Positions 22,344-32,432 of a stretch of DNA of 64,000 nt are shown here, piece by piece. How positions within the stretch are numbered: the stretch's first letter is position 1; each line of letters opens with the position of its first letter. The position numbers and the translations under genes were made by a program. The DNA is from Macrotrachela quadricornifera (lineage: Eukaryota; Rotifera; Eurotatoria; Philodinida; Philodinidae). The notes under the pieces were generated by a model. That model was not told the DNA's origin and did no database searches. It saw only the letters and a list, made by a program, of their open reading frames with translations. The stretch lies in NCBI GenBank assembly GCA_022393335.1, contig JAJEKB010020600.1, positions 640,115 through 704,114 on the forward strand, given 5' to 3'.

Positions 22344-25175
22344 CCCAGTCAAACGTAAAAGTTGAAAAACGCATGTAAATGCAGTATTATCGTTACGTGT
22401 ACATGTATGCATCATTATGATGTAGCATGCGTGTAGACGCGTCACAGAGTTTACTATATTCGCGAGTATATGCATGGAAATCTGTGCATTTACACACTTT
22501 GTATTTTCTCTTGTAAGAATATGCATGACAATATTATAATGATCCAAAAACGAAGTACATGTTGAAAACATGCATGAATACGCATAAGTTTTTTCCAGAC
22601 ATAAGATTCGAACATACTTACTTTATTTTATAAGACAAGCTGTTGCACCATTCGTCCATTTATTTACAGTAGGAAATATAATCAAAATTGAGTTTATAAT
22701 GATCATCCGATAACTACTATATATAAATGTGTATGAAATGTAACTAACGGGGGAAAATAGATTTTTTCTGATTAGAATCAATCAAGTCAGTTTAATCAGA
22801 AAAAAATTAATTTAACCAAAAATATAAGAAAAATTAAAAAATGTCTCATCAAAGTTTTAATCTCTGTTGTTCAAAACATTAATTCACGGATGAAACACCT
22901 GAAATCAAATATTTTTAATTTTTTTGATCTTTTAAATTTGAAATCAATTGATTTCAAATTTTAAAAGATCAGTTTAACCATAATAATTAATCAATCAAAA
23001 AACTCTGATTTTATTTCTCTCACATTTGACTCCAACAGTAATAAAGAATTTTAAAAAGTGAAGAAGTTTTTTAAGTAAATATAATATAGCTATAAGAAAA
23101 TCGTGCCAACTTTCATAGAAAATAAATAAATATACTTCGATAGAAATATTAAATTCTTGCAAGAAGGGACATGTAGAGTGTAAGGTAGGAAAACTTCGCA
23201 TGGCAACGCAGAATCGATTCAGTATTAATTTTCATAAATACACTTCTTTGGCGTTAACATACAGGTTTTAGAGAGTATCTCACTATTTTGCAAGTACACA
23301 AAGATAATGTTTTAGCATTTCCATGCAAGATGTATGTTTTGTATGAACATGCGAAAGAAGCGCATGCGAGTATCTGGATGAGTAGATTTCATGCACAATC
23401 TCGCATATTTTATTAAAAAATTTAAAAGGACGGGGGGCGTTAAGAGGCGAAAATGGCCCCCTCTTCAAAATCGTTTTTATCCTTCTCAAAATATCACTAG
23501 AGGTCTTAGAAATTACTTTTTAGCCAATTCATACATTTTCGTTTGATTTTGGATGTGAACTGCTGACTGGAAAATCGATATTGCCTGGGTCCTAAAGGAC
23601 CATAGTGTATGCCACCCATGTGAGAAATCTATGCACTTATGTTCTGCGCTTTCAGTCTGATTTACATATGAAATGAAAGCTCTTTCTTTCCTCTATCGAA
23701 TGACATATAGACTTGTTAAAAAATATTGTTCCTTTGCATTTTTGTGTGGACGACATTCTCAAGATGGTATATCTGAAGTGCGGATATTTGTGACCATGTG
23801 GTCATTTTTGGTTTCGAGATTACAGCCATCCACTCTAAATTGTGTCTAGTTCGATAGCCCTTAGAAAGCTCTACAAAATGGTGCTATTTGATCGGTGTTT
23901 TTTCATGGGTAAGGCACTCAGCCGAAGTGAACAATGTCTAGGAACGCTAAAAAGGCGTGTTTTTGGCTAGTACTTCAAGGATTTCGACGATAATCATCAG
24001 GCTTCTTCTTAAAACAAACGTCAGATTTGAAATCAGCACAAAAAACTGAATCGAGATCCATCAATTTCAAAGCTCTGAAACGACTTTCATTTTTAGCCAA
24101 AAATCTCGCCCTACTCCCCCTCAGGGATGAATCAAAAAATGAGTCAAGCCGAATCGTAGTTTTTGCCGTCTATATATAAACAATTTATCAATTTTTGGAA
24201 TTTTCCATGGTAGAGCAACACTTTTTGCAAATCAGAATGGTCTTCTGATAACATTCATTTTTTGGCCCATCCCTGAGGGGAGTAGGGCGAGATTTTTGGC
24301 TAAAAATGAAAGTCGTTTCAGAGCTTTGAAATTGATGGATCTCGATTCAGTTTTTTGTGCTGATTTCAAATCTGACGTTTGTTTTAAGAAGAAGCCTGAT
24401 GATTATCGTCGAAATCCTTGAAGTACTAGCCAAAAACACGCCTTTTTAGCGTTCCTAGACATTGTTCACTTCGGCTGAGTGCCTTACCCATGAAAAAACA
24501 CCGATCAAATAGCACCATTTTGTAGAGCTTTCTAAGGGCTATCGAACTAGACACAATTTAGAGTGGATGGCTGTAATCTCGAAACCAAAAATGACCACAT
24601 GGTCACAAATATCCGCACTTCAGATATACCATCTTGAGAATGTCGTCCACACAAAAATGCAAAGGAACAATATTTTTTAACAAGTCTATATGTCATTCGA
24701 TAGAGGAAAGAAAGAGCTTTCATTTCATATGTAAATCAGACTGAAAGCGCAGAACATAAGTGCATAGATTTCTCACATGGGTGGCATACACTATGGTCCT
24801 TTAGGACCCAGGCAATATCGATTTTCCAGTCAGCAGTTCACATCCAAAATCAAACGAAAATGTATGAATTGGCTAAAAAGTAATTTCTAAGACCTCTAGT
24901 GATATTTTGAGAAGGATAAAAACGATTTTGAAGAGGGGGCCATTTTCGCCTCTTAACGCCCCCCGTCCTTTGTGCTTCCGTGCATGTACTTACAGAGCGC
25001 AACTCCACGCGTGTATTTATGTTTGGTATTCACATGCAAAAAGGAAAAATATTTCATATAACTTGTATGATAATCCATGCCCTATGATGATTTAAAAAAT
25101 ATTTTGCATATCATGCAGGTTTTAAGAAATTTTTTGAAAATACACGCGTTTATCTGACTCTCACGTTTGACTGGG
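22344..25175. mobile_element. GCATG-rich DNA element with CCCAGTCAAACG ends, interrupted
   Basis: CCCAGTCAAACGT at 22344-22356 is matched by its reverse complement at 25163-25175. The left 1.1 kb is homologous to 58016-58650, which starts with the same terminus. The unit is rich in ATGCATG/GCATGC words and encodes no recognised protein. It has been split by the palindromic insertion at 23428-24968. It is probably a non-autonomous DNA transposon. Confidence 0.7.
23428..24968. mobile_element. Giant near-perfect palindrome (foldback), 1.54 kb
   Basis: Two arms of about 715 bp (23428-24142 and about 24256-24968) are almost exact reverse complements, separated by a unique spacer of about 115 bp. 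The ends read GGACGGGGGGCGTTAAGAGG. Comparison with the uninterrupted relative at 58605-58615 places the insertion exactly between A and T (AAAA^TTTGTG) with no target-site duplication. Minus-strand (23489) and plus-strand (24907) open frames share a first 21 residues only because of the arms. No transposase is present. Confidence 0.9.
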
Positions 25176-25179
25176 TTAT

Positions 25180-26520
25180 AAGTTGAAGTTCTTCGAAAAA
25201 TGTTTGTGTGGATTATTTCATATTAAAGCTTATGAGTATGTTTTTGGCTATCATCCTTTCTCTTAAAAGTTTAGGCTTTTCCTTTAATTATTACTTTTGG
25301 AAGAAGATCATGACAAAGTTATATATGAAATAATTCAAAATATCTCTATTTTATAGAAAAAATATTCATTTGTACAACCTTTAACAATTCATAAGAGACT
25401 GTACAAGTCTATTAGAATCTATATAGAGATGATGTTTATAACATTTTAAGATCGATCTGAGAATGGTTCTTATAGATTATTAAGGACTACCTAAGAGTCG
25501 TTCTAATAATTGATTAGGACATCTAGTAACTAGCCTAACATCCTATTGTGATTAATCTGAATTATCTGAAATCATCAATATATTGAAATATTTTCTTCAT
25601 GAGATACTTTCAAATTTTTGAGTTTTCCTTTAAAATAGTATTTTATTTAAATCTTATAACAGTTATCCAGACACGCAGTCAATTTTTTTGCACTTCTTTT
25701 AAAATGAAAAATTTGTTTGAAGTAAAATAAGACTTATTCTATTTAAAAATTGTTGACCATCAGTCAGAAACGATATAGATTAAATCCTAAGAATAGTGAT
25801 TAGGGCATAAGTGTTTTTCTAAATTTCGAATTTCCATTTAAAAATAAATTGGTTTTTAATGCAGTTTTAGTTTTTTCTTATTATTTGGCTAGTTTTTACA
25901 ATATATGCCACATTTGTAGAACTACATAATTGTAAATGACTCTAAAAAAGTTTTAAAACCAATTACTGATAGATCTTAAAAAGTATTAAAATTCACTAAA
26001 CATTATCGTTATCCAGTGTCTAGAAAGAAAAATGATCTGGTTAAACGTTCCAGAACTATATAATTCAGGGCTATTTGCTATCAAAACGAAGAGGAAGAAG
26101 CAGATAGGCATCGATCATTTAACGATCATTATGATGAACAAAATCAATCAATAAAGATTTAATTAAAAAATATATATTTTAGTGGTATACGTACGTGTAA
26201 TATATGATTCGAATATAACAAATCAAAATCAATAGACAAAGTAGAAAGAGTAGCAATCGCTTCTATTATTTGCCATTATATAGTCGTGGTATAGTAGGCA
26301 GGAACCAAATAATATGAAGAGTAACATTCTGAGTCATTGTGTACAACGAATGATAACGACGATGACATCATCTTTTTGTCGTTATACATTTAACAAAACC
26401 TTTCAGCGAACAGGTGATTGACGTTGTATAATAAGAAGATGATATTGCTTTTTCTTCACTTTTTTCACAGATACCATATCCGACGAGAAGAATGTAACAA
26501 TAAAGGAGTAATAAGAAATT
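25180..26520. other. AT-rich intergenic DNA
   Basis: No gene, RNA or repeat end could be supported. Confidence 0.45.
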
Positions 26521-26549
26521 TATTTTTTTTTTTTTTTTTTTTTTTTTTA
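26521..26549. repeat. Poly(T) tract
   Basis: A near-uninterrupted run of about 28 T residues, possibly the poly(A) tail of a minus-strand retroposed sequence. No body for such an insert was recognised. Confidence 0.6.
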
Positions 26550-26809
26550 ATTATGCTGAATTTTATTCGTTACGTCCAAACTTTCTTTTTTGTGATTTTG
26601 TTAGTACAGTAACAGTACAATTTTAGCAGGATGCTTACGAAAGAGAAAGACAATGATGATAATATAATGAGAACAGAGTTACAAAGAACAGAAAACAAAC
26701 AAACTGGCGAGGCCTTGATAACCATGTCCACGTGTATTGTTGGTTTTTTCTTCGTACGGAATATATTCTTCTCCTTTCTTCTATTCTTCCATCACCATCA
26801 TTGTCGTCG

Positions 26810-26884
26810 AGCCAAGGGAAGGAATCGAACCTTCTGATATCTGACTAAGAGTCAGATGCATAGAACCACTATGCCATCCTCGGC
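26810..26884 (-). tRNA. tRNA-Lys (anticodon CUU)
   Basis: The minus strand folds as a cloverleaf: acceptor GCCGAGG/CCTTGGC with one G-U pair, D stem GCAT/ATGC, anticodon stem TCTGA/TCAGA with loop CTCTTAG (anticodon CTT), and T stem GAAGG/CCTTC with loop TTCGATT. Internal promoters are present: box A TGGCATAGTGG and box B GGTTCGATTCC. There is no intron and the encoded end has no CCA. There is one extra unpaired base between the acceptor and D stems, giving 75 nt. No T4 terminator run follows within the first 20 nt. It is probably functional, but a tRNA-derived pseudogene is possible. Confidence 0.85.
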
Positions 26885-26889
26885 AAGAG

Positions 26890-27728
26890 ATTTATTATAT
26901 AAGAATCGTTGTGATAAATCCATATTGAGTCTAGTTTAGAGCACATATCAACAGAACAAGAACGCATAGGATCACGCAATGCTTCACATTCAGATTTTCA
27001 AAAGGAATATATATTTCGGTACATATTACTATTTCATAACGTTATTGCATCCAGATGGTTCTATATTAACAATAAGTTTGTCAAAACATTTGTTTGTTTG
27101 AACATAAATAGTCTCATTTAAAAAAAAGTTAAGTATTCCGCACAAATTCATATATGAACTATCTACAGATAGTAAATATAAGTTGAATTTATGGTAAATA
27201 AAGTGTTTCTATCGTTATTTTAAGTATTTCATGAAGTTTCAAACTACTCAATCGCTTTCAGAAGTTGTCAATGATGACTTGTTATCATAAGAATTTGATG
27301 TAGATTTTGATGGACTAGATGTTAGGATAGTTTTTTACTCGTTCTTTTTTTAACCAATATTTACCAAGGGCAAACACTATCTAAAATGATGATCATATCT
27401 GATATCTATATTATGACACAACAAGATGAATATGAGATAGGAAATATGAAGTGTGCTAGTTATTCTCAATATCACTGCTTTCCGAGTTACCAAACTCATC
27501 AATATTTTGCTCAACATCGAAGTATTAATTGCATATCTGAATAGATAAAAGAAAATTACTAACCAAAAGTTAATTATCAGAATAATCAATCTTGTCAAGA
27601 AATCCATCCATATTCTAGCTCCCCTATTATATCAAAATGAATGTAAGAGGAAAATCCACTTATACATTTTAAGTAACATTCAGCCTAGGTGTTTTTGATG
27701 TATATGGTAAATCTTTGCTAAAATATCC
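26890..27728. other. Intergenic, no gene supported
   Basis: The minus-strand frame at 27607-27377 begins with a hydrophobic stretch but has no family match and no convincing exon structure. Confidence 0.4.
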
Positions 27729-27730
27729 TA

Positions 27731-30648
27731 CTCACGAGGGAACTTCCCGAGGTATCAAAAACCGTTTCGATCGTGGATGCCATGGTTAGATAGAGTATAG
27801 TTAGGGGTGATATACCCTAAGCTGGTTCGTGCCCAAGTTGCTTTTAACAGGAGTTATGAATTTTTCAAGTTATCAGTAAAATTTTCAATTTTTTTCCAAA
27901 ATCTTAGTTTTCTCGGAGAACCAATAATGTATTGGGCTGAAACTTTTGTTATTTCTATCTCAAGCAGTGGTCCTGATTATTTGAAAGCTCCAGCTGAAAA
28001 TGCTAAGAACATGACAGGAAAGGCAGTTTTTAAAATTTTCTCCTCAACTTTATAGCTTTTCCTACTCCATTGCTTGATAAACAAAAAGATCGTGTGAGCA
28101 GATTTTTTCAGATCATTTTCAACTTAAGACAGCCTACTTATTCAAGAAAGAGAAACTTGTTTTCTTCTTCTCTTATCGATCTAAAAACTATGCTTTTGTA
28201 AGTGACGTTAATCTCTATATTATTATATAAATATGCGTGAATATTAAAGAAAAAAAAGAAGAGAATATGGAAGAAAGTATTTTCCGTTTATCAGTTATCC
28301 TTCTTGTTATGGCACGTAGGCAGTAGTACAGAGAAGAAAAGAAAAAGATAATAGTCGCTCAAGAACATGAAAGGAAAGAACACGTAGTTTATCATAAGCA
28401 ATAACACAGACAATGGATGAAGTAAACCGAATAATGCAATTGTTTCGAGAGCGAATATCTACAGAACTTCCAGTTCCATCATCACTGACTCCGTTTCAAG
28501 AGGAAGAGCTTGCTGACGAATTATTCAATGTATACAAGTCAGTACGGACAAGCACCTCTTACAATTATGAGGACGAAACAACTCTGGATCACAACGTATC
28601 AGACACTGAAATAGATGGATGTGAAGAAGATCCAGATGATGCATCTCACGATCAAGATTATCAAGAAAAAGACGAAGAATTGGTATTTGAATCATTTTCC
28701 CTGTCGTACATGAAACGAGCGCTTGATTATTATGATGCAGTTAACCCAAAAACTGGAAAACGATCTCACACTTGGAGAAACGTTCAGCATGCATTCAGAA
28801 GAATAACTGATCAATCTTATATGGCGCATTTTCGAGCATATGTTGAACAAGGAGGAACGAAGAAACAAAAGCTTGATTCATTAGATGATTATGTTTACAA
28901 CAACTTTGAGCGAGCTCGAGATTTGCTGTATCCAGTTCACGACATAGATTTGAAACGATGGGGTGCTCAAAAAGCCAGAACCATGTCAATGCATGATTTT
29001 ATGGGATCAGATCATTGGGTGTCAAATTTTAAGAATAAACACAATATTTGTTCGAGAAAAATTACAAAGGTTAGAGAATATTTTATAGCAACGTCCGAAA
29101 ATTTGAAATTTTTCATTAATGTACAAATATTGTTTTTAATTTTCAGATAGTTACAAAACGTGAATTGGTCAATGAAGTTGAAATTAAAAAGTCAGCTGAA
29201 AAATTTGTTATTGAAGTTAAGTCATTATTGCCACATTACAAGGAAGATTTCGTGTTGAATACAGATCAGTCAGGGCTTCAGCTGGAGTTTCTCTCAAACC
29301 GAACACTGTCTTATCAGGGCGAGAAGACAACCCTTGCTACTGTCCGCTCGATAAATGCAACTACTCATAGCTATACGATTCAACCGACAATTAGCATGAG
29401 CGGGAAGATCGTTGGGCCTATCTATCTCTGTTTGAAAGAGACAAATGGTCGAATGAGCGACAACATTAGAGCAAATCTTCCACAGATGAAAAATGTTATT
29501 GTTACATGTAGTGCATCTGGTAAATTGACTACATCACTAGTTGAGTATTGGCGTGATAAATGTCTCATTCCTTCCTTGCATTCGCATAGGACACTGCTTC
29601 TTTCTGATAGTTGGACTGGTCAGAAAGATGGAAAAGGCATTTATGAGCCAGTAAAGGAGTGTAAGAGACTAGAGATTCCTTGGAGAACGACATCTCAAAT
29701 TCAGCCTCTAGATGTGTTTTTTAATCGACAGTGGAAAGTAATCGTGCGTAAGGTTTACCAGCGAGTTCTTCTTGATGAAATAGATATTCATTTGGCGCAG
29801 AGAAATAATATAATTCGTTTACAATCACTTATTCATAACCAACTTTCATCGACGATCTTTACGCCTATGATACGCTACGCATGGTTCAAGAGCGGATATA
29901 CTGATACTGATCCTCGGCCTTTTCAAACAGTGACGGAAGTGTGTTTCAAGTTTAATCAAGCTCACTGCGATACACCTTCATGTGATCAATTCCCATTTAT
30001 TAGGTGTAGCTATTGCAATAAAATATTATGTTTACAAGACTTTTTCATTAATTATCATACTCATGGTATTTGACTTATACAAACTCGTATCACGTTTTTA
30101 TGAATTATCTTACTTTTCTTGCTCTTTTTCTTTAATATTCACGCATATTTATATAATAATATAGAGATTAACGTCACTTACAAAAGCATAGTTTTTAGAT
30201 CGATAAGAGAAGAAGAAAACAAGTTTCTCTTTCTTGAATAAGTAGGCTGTCTTAAGTTGAAAATGATCTGAAAAAATCTGCTCACACGATCTTTTTGTTT
30301 ATCAAGCAATGGAGTAGGAAAAGCTATAAAGTTGAGGAGAAAATTTTAAAAACTGCCTTTCCTGTCATGTTCTTAGCATTTTCAGCTGGAGCTTTCAAAT
30401 AATCAGGACCACTGCTTGAGATAGAAATAACAAAAGTTTCAGCCCAATACATTATTGGTTCTCCGAGAAAACTAAGATTTTGGAAAAAAATTGAAAATTT
30501 TACTGATAACTTGAAAAATTCATAACTCCTGTTAAAAGCAACTTGGGCACGAACCAGCTTAGGGTATATCACCCCTAACTATACTCTATCTAACCATGGC
30601 ATCCACGATCGAAACGGTTTTTGATACCTCGGGAAGTTCCCCCGTTAG
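27731..30648. mobile_element. Pogo-like DNA transposon with about 520-bp terminal inverted repeats
   Basis: The ends CTCACGAGGGAACTTCCCG and (reverse complement) CTAACGGGGGAACTTCCCG are flanked by TA on both sides (27729-27730, 30649-30650), as expected for Tc1/mariner/pogo elements. The inverted repeats (27731-28252 and about 30125-30648) are virtually identical over their length, which also explains identical 82-codon frames in each arm. The element carries one spliced transposase gene. Near-identical arms and an open transposase suggest a recent insertion. Confidence 0.95.
28413..30073 (+). CDS. Pogo/Tigger-type DDE transposase, two exons
   Basis: Exon 1 (28413-29069) and exon 2 (29147-30073) join in phase 0 across a 77-bp GT-AG intron (AAG/GTTAGAG ... 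TTTTCAG), giving 527 residues. The acidic N-terminus is followed by a CENP-B/Tc5-type DNA-binding helix-turn-helix (about residues 185-220, DFMGSDHWVSNFKNKHNICS). The DDE domain follows: first Asp in LNTDQSG, second in LLSDSWTG, and third in IQPLDVFFNRQWK. A C-terminal Cys cluster (CDTPSCDQF, CSYCNKILC) may bind zinc. The enzyme would cut and paste DNA at TA sites using the flanking inverted repeats. No stops or frameshifts are seen. The second catalytic motif (SDSWTG) differs from the usual LDN form. Confidence 0.9.
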
Positions 30649-30649
30649 T

Positions 30650-31140
30650 ACTGTTTGTTCTATCGTTGTATTCAGAAAATTTTATTTTATCTGAATATGA
30701 TTTTCAGCAAATGTGCAAATATTTTCTTTAACGAATCGTTGCACATACAGTGAACATTTTTAGATAAATGATAAAAAATTTATATTAATTCGATTTTTAT
30801 CAAGGAAGGAAAATTTGAAGAATGGTTTTAAACGTTCAGCAGTCATTTTTATAATTAACAGAATTTTAAATCGAAACAAACATTATATTCTAAGATCAAA
30901 TGAATTAAAATAAATAATACACCAGTGCTATGTGACTTAATGTCGAAAAGAATCAACTTTTTAAAATTTTATTCGCCATAAATAAACACTTGATCTTCCA
31001 ATGATACATTTCTATACGTAATAATTTTATAAGAAACGAAACGAAAAGATAATTGTTATTGATGATTTATATGAAAATGTCGCTAAGGTGCAAAGTGGAG
31101 CATGTTTTGAACCTGAGTGTTATTTAAGACTATGTTAACA
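30650..31140. other. Intergenic, no feature recognised
   Basis: AT-rich DNA with no supported gene. Confidence 0.4.
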
Positions 31141-31144
31141 TCGA

Positions 31145-31335
31145 ATTATGCCCAAGAATAAAAGTACTTAGCATGTGTACTTGAAGTACTGGTACTTAAG
31201 TACAGTTGTAATTTTTACTAATACTAAGTACAAATTACTTAAGTAAAAATTTACTGAGTAAAGTACAAAGTACATGAAGCTAGTACAAAGTAATTGTACT
31301 TGTACTTGGTGTACTTGTACTTGTCCTGTCTCTAA
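31145..31335. repeat. GTACTT-rich hAT-like remnant
   Basis: Repeated AAGTAC/GTACTT words in both orientations (for example TTGTACTTGTACTTGGTGTA near 31297) end at CTTGTCCTGTCTCT. Such subterminal repeats are typical of hAT MITEs. The terminal CAGAGGTGGGCAAGTAC-like sequence is eroded. Confidence 0.5.
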
Positions 31336-32430
31336 TTCAGGAATACAGTTATTAACTCTTGAACGAATATTTTAACTATCCTCAATTAGTTAGTATCGCT
31401 ATCTCTAGATAGCATTTAAAAAGGTTACTAAGAACACTGCTGGAGAGCGTTAGAAAAGTTACGGATGCCATCACTAGATCGCTGCTCAAAAGACACTAAA
31501 GATATTCACAGATGGCTCACAAACAGCTATTAAGCATACCCCAACATGCATACGGCCTTGGAACAATTTAGTTGATCAAAAGACTGATGCCGAAAAAAAT
31601 CTGATAGGTGAAAAGCTCGATAATGAAAATAATCTAATTGATTGACCTTGGCCTCCTTAAATCTGATTGTCAGAAACCGTTCCCTCCCCCTCCGTAATTA
31701 TATTTGATTGGCTGAAGTTACTATTCTCCTTGTTACTTCGAAATAATTCGATTGACTGTAATTATATCTATCAGAAACTCGGGCGCGATGCTTGCCAATT
31801 ATGAGTTATATAGAAAGAATTTATGCATAATAGTTGTTTTTTTTGACTTCTCTCCCGATTGGCTTCCACCAACAGACAAATTTAAAGCGTTGTTCAAGCT
31901 GTGTATAATTCTTTCTTCCAGAAAGGAGAATTATAAAAAAATTTTCGTAAAAAAAGCTCGCGTCTTGATTCAAAACAAATAAATGAAACAAAATTTTCAA
32001 AAATAGTCTCCACAAATGAATTTCTTCAATGCAAAAATCTTTAGCCGAATTTAATAAAAATTTCATTGATTTCTTCAAAGTCATTTATTGATTGAAAAAA
32101 GCCAACCTAAAAACATCTCTAAAAACTAACACCGCATTCGATCTCCTCGACTCCTCGAACCTCGGAAAAATCTACTCACACATCATGAAAGACTAATGAT
32201 ACTATCGGATTCCCTGATTCCAAAAACCTTTGGTGAAGATTTTGAGGTAATGTTAAAGGCCATTTTTATTGATCTAGGTGTTGCTATTTTCTGATTGGTT
32301 AGGACAGACAGACAGACAAACTTTAAGCATTTTAATTGACGTATTTAAACACCATATAATCCTTTCTTTCAGAAAAAGGGAATAAAGAGTTCATTTATAG
32401 TAATCCATATTTGAATGTCTTTCCATTATC
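31336..32430. other. Intergenic with short related segments
   Basis: Two segments (about 31840-31930 and 32290-32395) resemble each other (GATTGG...ACAGACAAA...CTTTCTTYCAGAAA) and may be pieces of one old repeat. A GACA microsatellite lies at about 32305-32322. Frames here are antisense to each other and unsupported. Confidence 0.4.
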
Positions 32431-32432
32431 CT

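Noticed and set aside
23283..25095. Two open frames sharing the same first 21 residues (minus from 23489, plus from 24907)
   Set aside because: The identity comes from the palindrome arms; the frames then run into unrelated DNA and have no family features.
27807..30572. Identical 82-codon frames on opposite strands (27807-28055 and 30572-30324)
   Set aside because: They are the same stretch of the pogo-like element's inverted repeats, not genes.
13517..31335. One large hAT element between the GTACTT-rich ends at 13.5 and 31.3 kb
   Set aside because: The ends are about 18 kb apart, differ in sequence, and enclose unrelated genes and elements; no hAT transposase is present.
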